Source: Prochloraceae cyanobacterium PL24a_bin.78
GTDB taxonomy: Bacteria; Cyanobacteriota; Cyanobacteriia; Cyanobacteriales; JANQIW01
Direction of reading: 5' to 3'
Length of the DNA: 48,996 nt
Assembly: GCA_028281945.1 (NCBI GenBank)
Contig: JANQIW010000028.1
Location: forward strand, 1-48,996
Positions 27,982 to 37,072 of this stretch are shown here, piece after piece (position 1 is the first letter of the stretch; each line of letters begins with the position of its first letter). The notes beneath the pieces are model-generated. The model was not told the origin of the DNA and did not search any database. It saw nothing but the letters and a program-made list of their open reading frames with translations. Made by a program: the position numbers and the translations under genes.

Positions 27982-29301
27982 TTAGGAGCTATTTTCATCT
28001 TTAATCTGAGCAAATTTTTTAACTACATCAATTAAATTAATACACTCTAAACCCCAAGCAATACTAACAGCAAAAGCAGCACCAATATAGCCATAATTTT
28101 GAGTAGCTATAATAGAAATTGGAATATACCAAATAGTATTAATTACCCTAACTTTAAACTTTTTTTCTGCTAAATCCATAGCATCCATAATCGGTGCCAA
28201 CCAAAAAAAACTTATTTGTAAACCAACTCCTAAAAAGAGGATATTAAAAGGAATTGCTGATATCGCAAATTTCTCTCCATAAACTAATTGTATAATAGGT
28301 TTAGCTGTAAAAATTGCTAACAAAATGATAGTTAACATAGTTGGAAGCCAAAGTTTAGTAATTCTAATTAATCCTCTTTTTAAACTTTGCCATTGTTTAG
28401 CGATAATAACTTCGTTAAAATCTTGATAGATTACTGATGATAAAGAATCTAATAAAGCTCTAATTAAACTAATTAAACTTTTAGCTAATCTATATATTCC
28501 TACTTCTTCAACTGTTTGATAATATCCTAGCAATAAAACGTCTGCATTTTTCATGAAAGTAGATAAACAAGTTGAAAGATAAGTAATTTTCATAAATTGC
28601 CAAAAACCAGATAATTTTTGTCTTTTTTTCCAGCAACTTTTCCAAGGTAAATTCCATAAATCTATCTGATATTCCTGACTTAAATTATGTTTTAAATTCC
28701 AAAACTTCATGATAAATTGAACAAAAGAAACTAACAAATTAACAATAACAAATGACGTTAAATTAAGTGCATTTAAAACCCATAATATAATTAATAAAAT
28801 TAGTCTTGAAAATGCTAAAGCTGAAGGAAATATTGCTAACAATTTAAATTTTTTTAAATCTCTATTTACGGTATACCAAGTTGCCTCAATAAAAGTAAAA
28901 AATACGATCCCGCTATAAAACCAATATATGGGCAAAGATTTCTCTCCACTTCCTAATATATCAACCACTAAACCTGATAAAGCGATGATGAATACCAAAA
29001 TAATAAGATTTACAATCAAGTCTGTGAGTAATGCTGTAGCGATTAATAATTTTAATAAATCAGTATTTTCTTGTTTTTTATATTCAACAAAATAACGAGT
29101 TAAAGGATTTAAAGTAGTAAAACTTAGAAATGCTTTAATTGTTTGGCAAAAAGCTACGACAATTCCCCAGATTCCATATTCTTCTACTCCTAAAGTACGA
29201 GTGACAATAATGCTTTGAATGAATACCATTATTGCTCCTCCTAATCTTCCTAAAAATAAAAAGGAAGAATTTCTCAAAAGTTGACGTAGTGATATACTCA
29301 C
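27982..29301 (-). CDS. Polysaccharide/oligosaccharide flippase (Wzx-like, MOP superfamily)
   Basis: A 439-residue protein with about 12 hydrophobic segments. The N-terminus LLRNSSFLFLGRLGGAIMVFIQSIIVTRTLGVEEYGIWGIV is typical of RfbX/Wzx-type flippases of the MOP superfamily. It would flip undecaprenol-linked sugar units across the cytoplasmic membrane. The start is GTG at 29301, with a weak AGG upstream. It is convergent with the GT39-type transferase, with 137 bases between their stops. Confidence 0.88.
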   Translation of the reverse strand: MSISLRQLLRNSSFLFLGRLGGAIMVFIQSIIVTRTLGVEEYGIWGIVVAFCQTIKAFLSFTTLNPLTRYFVEYKKQENTDLLKLLIATALLTDLIVNLIILVFIIALSGLVVDILGSGEKSLPIYWFYSGIVFFTFIEATWYTVNRDLKKFKLLAIFPSALAFSRLILLIILWVLNALNLTSFVIVNLLVSFVQFIMKFWNLKHNLSQEYQIDLWNLPWKSCWKKRQKLSGFWQFMKITYLSTCLSTFMKNADVLLLGYYQTVEEVGIYRLAKSLISLIRALLDSLSSVIYQDFNEVIIAKQWQSLKRGLIRITKLWLPTMLTIILLAIFTAKPIIQLVYGEKFAISAIPFNILFLGVGLQISFFWLAPIMDAMDLAEKKFKVRVINTIWYIPISIIATQNYGYIGAAFAVSIAWGLECINLIDVVKKFAQIKDENSS

Positions 29302-29432
29302 ACAAACCTACTAGTTATGATTATTAATTGTTGGATTTTAATTGTTAATGATTAAACTCTAGTTAAGGAAAATTTTAACCCTAACAATAAGCAAGACTCA
29401 ATTATATCATTGTTTATGTCATTGTTTGATTT

Positions 29433-30254
29433 TTAGTTGCTATCTTTTGCTTTTTCTTCTAACCACTCATAAAATACTGTTATTGCTGCTTTTATTTTAT
29501 TTAAAACAGGCTCAACATTTTGTGCTAAAAGGAGAAGCTTTTCTTTTTTTAATTGAAAATTATATATGTTTAAAACTAAGCTTCTAAATTTTCTATATTC
29601 ATCTAATTGTAATAATAACGAACCATTCCATAAAGGTGGACGATTATCTTCTCCTGAATCTGCTACTTGGCGCAATAATTCTTGATACCAATGCTCTCCA
29701 CTAGGTATACTTCCATCTAAAGTAACTGCTACTCTTTTACTAATACGTTCAACTCCTTTATAAAAATCATTGATATAACTAGCTAATGCGGGAAGGATTA
29801 TGATATCTTCAGTTTGATCTAGTTTAGCTAGAATTTGTAAGAAAGTTTCAAAATTTTCCTCAATAGCAATCATTTCATCTTCTATTCGACATTTAAGTGC
29901 TAAATATTTATTATTAGGCAGAGATTCCTCTTCTAAAATCCTCATACGTACTCTCAAAGGTACTTTTTCTATTGCTACCAAATCTACTTTTAACCACATA
30001 GGAGTGATATTTTCAATCATGGAATAAGCATCCCAAATGCCATCATTAGACATTCCCTTGACTGCGATATCCAAATCCGATTGCCAATGCCAAGGAGTAT
30101 CCCCCCGGGCGGAACCAAAAATAATAACTTCAGTTGCCCGAAAATCTTGACGCAATATTTGAGATATTTTATCACCCCAAAATAGTGCTTCTTTTTTTCT
30201 TTCTTCTAATGTTTGAGATTTTTTTTTATTTTTAACAGTTTTAATTTGATTCAT
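29433..30254 (-). CDS. Single-chain nucleotidyltransferase/HepT-like protein
   Basis: A 273-residue fusion. Residues about 25-125 form a minimal nucleotidyltransferase of the MntA type: VIIFGSARGD followed by SDLDIAV, with the second acidic strand at LKVDLVAI. Residues about 130-265 are helical and resemble HepT/DUF86: SGEHWYQELLRQVAD, LDEYRKFRSLVLNIYNF. In HepT toxins the last segment carries an RX4HXY ribonuclease motif; here His is Asn (RSLVLNIY). In two-gene HepT-MntA systems the MntA enzyme adds AMP to HepT. This could be a fused, self-modifying or inactive descendant. It starts 12 bases after the mnmG stop, on the same strand, so co-transcription with mnmG is likely. The family is recognised; the biological role is inference. 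Confidence 0.78.
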   Translation of the reverse strand: MNQIKTVKNKKKSQTLEERKKEALFWGDKISQILRQDFRATEVIIFGSARGDTPWHWQSDLDIAVKGMSNDGIWDAYSMIENITPMWLKVDLVAIEKVPLRVRMRILEEESLPNNKYLALKCRIEDEMIAIEENFETFLQILAKLDQTEDIIILPALASYINDFYKGVERISKRVAVTLDGSIPSGEHWYQELLRQVADSGEDNRPPLWNGSLLLQLDEYRKFRSLVLNIYNFQLKKEKLLLLAQNVEPVLNKIKAAITVFYEWLEEKAKDSN

Positions 30255-30266
30255 TTTCCCAAATAA

Positions 30267-32174
30267 TTATTTACTCCTCACCTCTAAGCCATAATTTCTG
30301 ACTTCTAAATATACTAATAAAGCATTTATATCCGCAGGATTAACCCCACCTATGCGTGCTGCTTGCCCAATTGTTAAAGGTTTGACTTTAGTTAATTTCT
30401 CTCTTGATTCCATAGATAAGGTTTCGATTTTCATATAATCTAAATCTATAGGCAAAGTACGATTATTATTACGAGCAATTTGTTCGATTTGATTAGTCTG
30501 ACGTTTTATATAACCTGAATATTTAATATCGATTTCTGCACCTTCTTTTTCTCCTTGAGTTAGTTGAGAATTGCCCACTCCATATCTATCGAGATTTACA
30601 TAATGAAATCCTGGGCGACGCAATAAATCTGCTAGGGTAACTGAGCCTTTGATTTTTTGTTGAGTGTCAGCAGCAATGGTGATTCCTAATTCATCTCTTT
30701 CTTTAATTCTAGTTGAATAAAGCCTTTCTTTCTCAGCAATAATATTTTCCTGTTTGTCGCAAAATACCTGCCAACGACGATCGTCTATCAGCCCAATTTC
30801 CCTTCCCAAAGGCGTTAAGCGTCGATCTGCATTATCCGATCGCAGAATTAACCTGTACTCAGAGCGACTAGTAAGCATCCGATAAGGTTCACGTAAATCC
30901 TTGGTACACAAATCATCAATTAAAGTGCCAATATAACTTTCTTCCCTTGGAAAAATAATTTTATCTTTTCCCTTCACAAAATGAACAGCATTAATTCCTG
31001 CCACAATCCCTTGAGCAGCCGCTTCTTCATATCCCGTAGTGCCATTAATTTGCCCCGCACAAAATAAACCTTCTACTTTTTTAGTCATCATGGTAGGAAA
31101 ACATTGAGTAGCAGGCAAGTAGTCATATTCCACCGCATAAGCAGGACGCAACATGGCACAATTTTCTAAACCAGGCAGAGTGCGCAACATCTCTAATTGT
31201 AAGGTTTCTGGTAACCCAGTAGAAAAACCTTGGATATATAACTCAGGAATTTCACGCCCTTCCGGTTCTATGAATATTTGATGGCTTTCTTTATCTACAA
31301 AACGGACAATTTTATCTTCAATGCTAGGGCAATAACGAGGCCCAACGGAATCCACCCAACCGCCATATATAGGTGACAAATGTAAATTATCTCTGATTAA
31401 TTTATGAGTTTCTTTGGTAGTGCGAGTGAGATAGCAATTCATTTGTTCTTTTTCTACCCATGCTTGGGGATCGAAACTAAACCATCGCAATTCCTCATCA
31501 GGGGGTTGAGGTTCCATTTTGCTGTAATCTACCGATCGTTTATCTACCCTTGCAGGGGTACCAGTTTTCAGCCTACCGGTTTCAAAGCCCAGACGATTGA
31601 GGGTTTCCGTTAAGCCTACAGCGGCGAATTCACCCGCCCTACCGGCATCCATAGATTTTTTGCCAATCCAAATTTTTCCTCCTAAGAATGTACCAGTGGT
31701 GAGAATCACGGCTTTGGCAGCGAAGGCAGATCCGAAATAGGTTTCTACTCCTATGACTTCATCATTTTTCCCTAAGACTAAATCTGTAGCCATACCTTCC
31801 CTGATTGTCAAGTTGGGTTGATTCTCCACAATTTCTTTCATGACGGCAGCATATTCACGCTTATCGGTTTGCGCCCGCAATGCCCATACTGCTGGGCCTC
31901 TTGAAGAGTTGAGGACTCTTTTTTGTAGGTAGGTACGATCGGCCATTTTGCCGATTTCTCCCCCTAATGCGTCTACTTCGTGGGTTAATTGGGATTTGGC
32001 TGGGCCGCCTACTGCGGGGTTGCAGGGTTGCCAAGCGATTTTGTCGAGGTTGAGGGTTAGCATTAAGGTGCGACATCCTAATCTGGCTGCGGCGAGGGCG
32101 GCTTCACATCCTGAATGGCCTGCGCCTATTACTATAATCTCGAATTCGTCTTGAAATTCTTTTTCTAAGGTCAT
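30267..32174 (-). CDS. mnmG: tRNA uridine-5-carboxymethylaminomethyl modification enzyme MnmG (GidA)
   Basis: A 635-residue FAD enzyme with [20 protein letters not shown] (FAD-binding GxGxxG near the N-terminus), [49 protein letters not shown] and [21 protein letters not shown]. With MnmE it installs the xm5U modification at the wobble uridine of tRNAs such as tRNA-Gln(UUG), which is itself encoded in this window. Length is normal. Its downstream partner is the nucleotidyltransferase/HepT-like gene, 12 bases away. Confidence 0.97.
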   Translation of the reverse strand: MTLEKEFQDEFEIIVIGAGHSGCEAALAAARLGCRTLMLTLNLDKIAWQPCNPAVGGPAKSQLTHEVDALGGEIGKMADRTYLQKRVLNSSRGPAVWALRAQTDKREYAAVMKEIVENQPNLTIREGMATDLVLGKNDEVIGVETYFGSAFAAKAVILTTGTFLGGKIWIGKKSMDAGRAGEFAAVGLTETLNRLGFETGRLKTGTPARVDKRSVDYSKMEPQPPDEELRWFSFDPQAWVEKEQMNCYLTRTTKETHKLIRDNLHLSPIYGGWVDSVGPRYCPSIEDKIVRFVDKESHQIFIEPEGREIPELYIQGFSTGLPETLQLEMLRTLPGLENCAMLRPAYAVEYDYLPATQCFPTMMTKKVEGLFCAGQINGTTGYEEAAAQGIVAGINAVHFVKGKDKIIFPREESYIGTLIDDLCTKDLREPYRMLTSRSEYRLILRSDNADRRLTPLGREIGLIDDRRWQVFCDKQENIIAEKERLYSTRIKERDELGITIAADTQQKIKGSVTLADLLRRPGFHYVNLDRYGVGNSQLTQGEKEGAEIDIKYSGYIKRQTNQIEQIARNNNRTLPIDLDYMKIETLSMESREKLTKVKPLTIGQAARIGGVNPADINALLVYLEVRNYGLEVRSK

Positions 32175-32328
32175 TTTTGCTTTTTTAAGAGTTTTGATAG
32201 TTTTTTTATTATAATTTCTTATTTTAGTATAAACTATATTACAATTGTATTTTTCAGTCTAAGCTTAAGTAAGAGTTAAATATGTTAAACTAAGAAAGAT
32301 ATCTAAGTCATCCTCTTTAATTTAAGTT

Positions 32329-32571
32329 ATGAATCAAGAAATTTTAACACTCCAGATCGATGGCGATAAAAAAGCAACTCTCGATCGTATTGCTGCCTAT
32401 GTTAATCGGGATTGTAATTCTCTCATTAATGATGCCATTGATACTTATCTTGATACCTATAAATGGCAGGTTGGAGAAATTAAGCAAGCTCTTAAGGAAG
32501 CAGATGAGGGAGATTTTGCTACAGATGAAGAAGTTCAAGCTACTTTTACTAGGTTGACTCATGAAAGTTAA
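32329..32571 (+). CDS. ParD/CopG-like antitoxin
   Basis: An 80-residue protein with a ribbon-helix-helix type N-terminus (ILTLQIDGDKKATLDRIAAYVNRDCNSLINDAIDTYLD) and an acidic C-terminal tail (EADEGDFATDEEVQATF) that would wrap the toxin. It overlaps the downstream toxin gene by 11 bases. Such antitoxins bind and neutralise the toxin and repress their own promoter. No clear Shine-Dalgarno precedes the ATG. Confidence 0.88.
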   Translation: MNQEILTLQIDGDKKATLDRIAAYVNRDCNSLINDAIDTYLDTYKWQVGEIKQALKEADEGDFATDEEVQATFTRLTHES

Positions 32572-32839
32572 ATGGCTGCGCCGAGCATTAAAAAATCTTG
32601 ATGAGGTATACCAATATGTTGAGCAAAATAATCCAGTTGCAGCAAGGGCAGTATTATTAAAAATCCAGAATGCTATTAATAATCTTGTTTATTTTCCCAT
32701 GATGGGCAAACAAGGTCGTGTTGAAGGAACTAGAGAATTGTTTGTTTCTCAGACACCTTATATTATTATTTATAAAATTTCTTCTCAAACTATTATAATT
32801 CTCCGTATTTTACATAGTTCTCGACGCTATCCAAATTGA
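32561..32839 (+). CDS. ParE/RelE-family toxin
   Basis: A 92-residue toxin of the RelE/ParE superfamily: VKWLRRALKNLDEVYQYVEQNN at the N-terminus, FPMMGKQGRVEGTRELFVSQTPYIIIYKI in the middle, and ILRILHSSRRYP at the end. ParE toxins poison DNA gyrase; RelE toxins cut mRNA on the ribosome. The helical start and IxYxI then HSSRRYP ending fit ParE better. It overlaps the antitoxin stop, and a good terminator follows. Confidence 0.9.
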   Translation: MKVKWLRRALKNLDEVYQYVEQNNPVAARAVLLKIQNAINNLVYFPMMGKQGRVEGTRELFVSQTPYIIIYKISSQTIIILRILHSSRRYPN

Positions 32840-32855
32840 AATTATTTTATTATAA

Positions 32856-32878
32856 CAAGGTTTTAAGCCTTGATTTTT
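32856..32878 (+). terminator. Terminator of the ParDE-type module
   Basis: CAAGG (32856-32860) pairs with CCTTG (32868-32872), extendable by a wobble and an A-T pair. ATTTTT follows the stem. It lies 17 bases after the toxin stop. Confidence 0.75.
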
Positions 32879-32910
32879 CCCAATTACAAAAAAAATATAA
32901 AAAAAAATTC

Positions 32911-34119
32911 CTAAACTTTCACAAAATTACTAGGATCTTGATCGTAACGATGCCGAAAAGGAATAGGAGTCCCCTGAGAATCACCCACGAGAGAAGCAGT
33001 AAACTCCAGAGCATCCTTAAGACGTTTAGCCGCATAAATAGACATATCCCTAGGAACACTAATTCGATCGCGTAAATACCGTAAAGCAGAATCCGAACCA
33101 GAAGGAGGAGTACAAGAATCCCCAGTTTTCATATAAGTTAAAGCACAACGAAGAGCCTCATCAAACAGAGAATCATCAGCAGGATTTACCCGAATAATAT
33201 TCACCCGATGCTTCAACACCCGATAAAGAGCTTCAATTTTAGAATTTTCAGGCTCAGGATAACCCACATCAGGCAAACCAAACCAAGGCCCATTATCCAC
33301 TCGTGACTTATTTTCCAACATCTGAGGCTCACTATTTTCCCAACAACCACCCATTTGAGGAGGTAAATCATGGACGTGGGTATGAAAATCACTTTGAGTG
33401 CCACGATAAGTTAGTCGAGTTTCCATAGCATCAAACCATGCCTTAAAATTAGGATTCTCTTCTCGCAAAGAATAACCCTTATAATAATAAAGACTAGCAT
33501 TCATTCTCTCCACATAAGGAGTAAAAATCACATCAGCAGTACCAAATTCTTCGAGAAAATAAGGACCGGGAGTACTAGCTAAAGCTTCTTCCACCATACC
33601 CACAACCTTTACAAACTGCTCTTTATTCCCTTGTTCTTCTTTAGATGAACGGGCAGGATAACAAAGCCAACTACACCAAGCCCTAAATAAAAGCCTTTCT
33701 AACTTCCGTAAAGGCATCACTTGAGGATCTTTCATGCCCAATACCAAAGGACCAAAAGCTCTTTCTAAAGAAATTAAAATATCATCGCTTTCCGTAATCA
33801 ACCTTCCATCTAACTCAACTGCTGGTAACATCCCCGATCGAACTTTACGCTTATACCAATCCTCCTTTTCCCCATAACAAAACATAGTTACTTTTTCGAT
33901 GCGATAGGGAATTTGTTTTTCCTCCAACCATAACCAAACCTTTTGACAGTAAGGGCACCAAGCATGATTATCTCGGTAAAGGGTTACTCTAATATCCGAT
34001 TCACTCTTGCCAAAGAGACGCATTGTAGCTTGAGAATTGGTATTACCGTTAACGGTATCCACTTGGTAATCTTTTACAAAAGTTTCTAATTCTTGCCAAC
34101 TTAAAGGAGAAATTTTCAT
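32911..34119 (-). CDS. Glutathione S-transferase-like protein with CPYC thioredoxin fold
   Basis: A 402-residue protein. Residues about 43-125 form a glutaredoxin/GST N-terminal fold ([31 protein letters not shown]) with a CPYC site at 55-58 and [19 protein letters not shown] for the glutathione cis-Pro loop. A GST-type helical domain follows (about 140-250). The final 130 residues are an extra domain with no fold I recognise, present in similarly long cyanobacterial and plant proteins. Function is probably a glutathione-dependent redox reaction; the substrate is unknown. It is a single gene convergent with the ParDE module. Confidence 0.82.
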   Translation of the reverse strand: MKISPLSWQELETFVKDYQVDTVNGNTNSQATMRLFGKSESDIRVTLYRDNHAWCPYCQKVWLWLEEKQIPYRIEKVTMFCYGEKEDWYKRKVRSGMLPAVELDGRLITESDDILISLERAFGPLVLGMKDPQVMPLRKLERLLFRAWCSWLCYPARSSKEEQGNKEQFVKVVGMVEEALASTPGPYFLEEFGTADVIFTPYVERMNASLYYYKGYSLREENPNFKAWFDAMETRLTYRGTQSDFHTHVHDLPPQMGGCWENSEPQMLENKSRVDNGPWFGLPDVGYPEPENSKIEALYRVLKHRVNIIRVNPADDSLFDEALRCALTYMKTGDSCTPPSGSDSALRYLRDRISVPRDMSIYAAKRLKDALEFTASLVGDSQGTPIPFRHRYDQDPSNFVKV

Positions 34120-34280
34120 AACTTAAATAATAGCAAATAAAGTATAAATAGTAATTTTATTTTAATCTAATCTTAAAAGATTTTAACACTTTTTTCTGTT
34201 GTTTCCCATAAACTTTAACTAGCTTTGCTTTGGTAATTTCATGATCTATTTTTTCCTGATCAATCAAGCACAATTACCCA

Positions 34281-34310
34281 TTGATGAATTATGGTGAAAA
34301 ATACTATAAT
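34281..34310 (+). promoter_or_regulatory. Probable promoter of the NAD operon with an inverted repeat
   Basis: TTGATG (34281-34286) and TATAAT (34305-34310) are 18 bases apart. Between and overlapping them, AATTAT (34287-34292) and ATAATT (34306-34311) form an inverted repeat with 13 bases between the arms. A repressor bound there would block RNA polymerase, so it is a candidate NrtR operator. Confidence 0.55.
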
Positions 34311-34342
34311 TAACCAAGAACAATTAAAAGGTAATATTAATA

Positions 34343-35692
34343 ATGATGGAAGATAGAACATTAAACCTATCAACATCGGAATATAGCTTGCTAACGGATT
34401 TATATCAACTAACCATGACAGCCTGCTATGTGGGGGAAGAAATATCCGAAAGTCGGGCAAGCTTCGAGATGTTTGTGAGAAGATTACCAGAAAATTTTGG
34501 CTACCTAATAGCAATGGGATTAACCCAAGTATTAGATTACTTACAAAAACTGCAATTTAACCATCAACAAATAGAAGCATTACAACAAACCGGCATTTTC
34601 CAAGATGCACCTAGCAAATTTTGGTCATTATTAGAATCAGGAAGCTTTACAGGAGACGTTTGGGCGATAGAAGAGGGAACCCCTATTTTTCCCAACGAGC
34701 CTTTTTTTCGAATCGAGGCACCATTATGGCAAGCCCAATTGGTAGAAACCTACATTCTCAACACCATCAACTATCAAACCTTAATCGCCACCAAAGCAGC
34801 TAGAATCCGTGATATAGCAGGTGAAGAAGCCATTCTTTTAGAATTTGGCAGCAGACGTGCTTTTAGCCCTCAAGGTGCCATTTGGGCGGCTAGGGCAGCC
34901 TTAGCAGCGGGCTTCGATGGTACTTCAAATGTATTAGCAGCTCTGAAATTAGGGCAGAAACCCCAAGGCACCATGGCACACGCATTAGTAATGGCCATTA
35001 ATGCCAAAAAAGGCAGTGAAGATGAAGCATTTGCAGCTTTCCATCGCTATTTTCCCTCTGCACCTCTATTAATCGACACTTTTGATACCCTTGAAGCCGC
35101 CAAAGATTTGGCTAATAAAGTTAAAACAGGAGAAATAAAAGTAACCGGGGTGAGATTAGATTCAGGAGATTTGGTGAAATTATCTCAAGAAGTGCGACAG
35201 CTTTTGCCAGACATCAAGATTTTTGCCAGTGGCGATTTGGATGAATGGGAAGTGCAACGTTTAAATTTTCATAATGCTTCCATTGATGGCTACGGTTTTG
35301 GCACTAAATTAGTAACAGGTGCCCCGGTTAATGGTGTTTATAAACTAGTAGAAATCGATGGCATCCCGACAATGAAACAATCTAGTAATAAAACTACTTA
35401 TCCTGGGCGAAAACAAATTTTTCGGAAGATAGATAATTCAATTTATGAAGATAGATTGGGCTTGTTTAGCGACAAGATTGATTGTAACGAATTGCCTTTA
35501 TTGAATTTAGTTATGAAAGAAGGTAAAGTATTGACATTAGGAGATTCTCTCCATGAGATTAGTCAAAGGATTAAGAATTCTCTAACTTATCTTCCTGTTG
35601 AAACTCGTCAACTAAACAATCCAAAATCTATTAAAATTAATATTTCTGAAACCTTAGAATCTCTAAGAAAATCTTTAATAAATTCTCAATAA
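34343..35692 (+). CDS. pncB: Nicotinate phosphoribosyltransferase
   Basis: A 449-residue enzyme that makes nicotinate mononucleotide from nicotinate and PRPP. Visible family features are LLTDLYQLTMTACYV at the N-terminus, FEMFVRRLPENFGYL, LLEFGSRRAFSPQGAIWAARAALAAGFDGTSNV, and GVRLDSGDLVKLSQEV then FASGDLDEWEV near the active site. It is the first gene of the NAD operon and supplies the substrate of the next enzyme, NadD, whose gene starts 26 bases downstream. Two adjacent ATG codons begin the frame; the first is used. Confidence 0.95.
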   Translation: MMEDRTLNLSTSEYSLLTDLYQLTMTACYVGEEISESRASFEMFVRRLPENFGYLIAMGLTQVLDYLQKLQFNHQQIEALQQTGIFQDAPSKFWSLLESGSFTGDVWAIEEGTPIFPNEPFFRIEAPLWQAQLVETYILNTINYQTLIATKAARIRDIAGEEAILLEFGSRRAFSPQGAIWAARAALAAGFDGTSNVLAALKLGQKPQGTMAHALVMAINAKKGSEDEAFAAFHRYFPSAPLLIDTFDTLEAAKDLANKVKTGEIKVTGVRLDSGDLVKLSQEVRQLLPDIKIFASGDLDEWEVQRLNFHNASIDGYGFGTKLVTGAPVNGVYKLVEIDGIPTMKQSSNKTTYPGRKQIFRKIDNSIYEDRLGLFSDKIDCNELPLLNLVMKEGKVLTLGDSLHEISQRIKNSLTYLPVETRQLNNPKSIKINISETLESLRKSLINSQ

Positions 35693-35718
35693 AAATCTAT
35701 TATTATTTCAAAAAATTT

Positions 35719-36309
35719 ATGACAAAAATAGCTCTTTTTGGTACAAGTGCCGATCCTCCAACTATTGCTCATCAAATGATTATCAAGTGGTTATCACAAA
35801 ACTTTGAATTAGTAGCCGTTTGGGCTAGTGAAAATCCTTTAAAAAATTGTCAAACTTCTTTAGTAAAACGAGCTTATATGCTGGAATTGTTAATAGAAGA
35901 AATAGATGATCCAAAACATAATATCTCTATTTATGATGAGTTAAGCTATCCCAAAACTCTTCAAACCTTGAAAAAAGCGAAGGAAATTTTCGGGAGAAAA
36001 GCAGATTTTTTTCTAGTAATTGGTTCAGATTTAGTCTGTCAAATATCTAGTTGGTATAAAGCAGAGGAATTGTTATCTCAAGTTAAACTTATAGTTATGC
36101 CTCGCCTTGGCTATCCACTTGCCGAAGACGAATTCTCATTTTTAAATGAGATAGGCTCTAAAAATGAAAAATGGTTCATAGCAGATGTTGAATTACCAGA
36201 GATTTCTTCTACCGATTACCGCAAAAGCGGACATAAAAATCTGATTATTCCTAGGATTAATAATTATATTGAAAAACATCAATTATACGAATGGCAGAAA
36301 ACCCATTAA
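35719..36309 (+). CDS. nadD: Nicotinate-nucleotide adenylyltransferase
   Basis: A 196-residue nucleotidyltransferase with the Rossmann-type start MTKIALFGTSADPPTIAH. It converts nicotinate mononucleotide and ATP to deamido-NAD. The (H/T)xGH active-site motif reads TIAH here, with Ala where Gly is usual. FFLVIGSDLVCQISSWY and ELPEISSTDYR are the remaining family motifs. It overlaps nrtR by 19 bases, which shows tight coupling in the operon. Confidence 0.92.
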   Translation: MTKIALFGTSADPPTIAHQMIIKWLSQNFELVAVWASENPLKNCQTSLVKRAYMLELLIEEIDDPKHNISIYDELSYPKTLQTLKKAKEIFGRKADFFLVIGSDLVCQISSWYKAEELLSQVKLIVMPRLGYPLAEDEFSFLNEIGSKNEKWFIADVELPEISSTDYRKSGHKNLIIPRINNYIEKHQLYEWQKTH

Positions 36310-37022
36310 CTAAATCTAATAAACAGAAATTAGCTGATTTTAAAGTAGGAGTTGATAACGTTATTTTCTCTGTAGATAGCCAACAAAATCGTTTGTTAGT
36401 ATTATTAGTTAAAAGACAAAGTCAACCTTTTCAAAACCAATGGGGTTTACCCGGCACTTTGGTTAGAATTGGGGAATCTCTAGAAGATGCAGCTCATCGC
36501 ATTTTAGCAGAGAAAATAATGGTAAATAATCTCTATTTAGAACAATTATACACTTTTGGTGGGCCGAAAAGAGATCCTAGAGAAGAAATTGATAGTTTTG
36601 GAGTGCGCTATCTTTCTGTTAGTTATTTTGCCTTAGTTAGATTTGATGAGGCAGAATTAATTAGTAATACTGGATTAACTTGTTGGCATAGTATTAGCAA
36701 TTTAACTGATTTAGCTTTTGATCATCATACAATTTTAAACTATGGTTATCAACGTTTACGAAATAAATTAGAATATAGTCCCATTGCTTTTGATGTTTTA
36801 CCAGATGTCTTTACTTTAAACGAGATTTATCAACTTTATACCACAGTTTTAGGGGAAAATTTTTCCGATTATTCTAACTTTAGAACACGTTTATTAAAGT
36901 TAGGATTTTTAGCAGATACTGGGGTAAAAATATCTAGAGGTGCAGGTCGCCCAGCAAGTCTATATCGCTTTGATGCTAAGGCTTTTGCTCCTTTAAAAGA
37001 TAAGCCTTTAGTGTTTATTTAA
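36291..37022 (+). CDS. nrtR: NrtR, Nudix-related transcriptional repressor of NAD metabolism
   Basis: A 243-residue protein: a Nudix-fold domain (about 15-150), then a winged helix-turn-helix domain (about 160-243, with PDVFTLNEIYQLYTTVLG, FRTRLLKLGFL and GAGRPASLYRF). The Nudix box keeps G and the first E, but the REUXEE catalytic core is replaced (GESLEDAAHRILAEKI), as expected for a sensor of ADP-ribose or related ligands rather than a hydrolase. NrtR represses NAD biosynthesis genes and is released by an NAD-derived metabolite. Its location inside the pncB-nadD-nadE operon strongly supports the assignment. Confidence 0.93.
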   Translation: MAENPLTKSNKQKLADFKVGVDNVIFSVDSQQNRLLVLLVKRQSQPFQNQWGLPGTLVRIGESLEDAAHRILAEKIMVNNLYLEQLYTFGGPKRDPREEIDSFGVRYLSVSYFALVRFDEAELISNTGLTCWHSISNLTDLAFDHHTILNYGYQRLRNKLEYSPIAFDVLPDVFTLNEIYQLYTTVLGENFSDYSNFRTRLLKLGFLADTGVKISRGAGRPASLYRFDAKAFAPLKDKPLVFI

Positions 37023-37072
37023 ACCAGAAAAATAACACACAAAATTAGCAAAAAATAAGGAATTAATAGAAC

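Noticed and set aside
32836-33075. A plus-strand open frame after the ParE toxin
   Set aside because: It crosses the terminator and runs antisense to the conserved GST-like gene.
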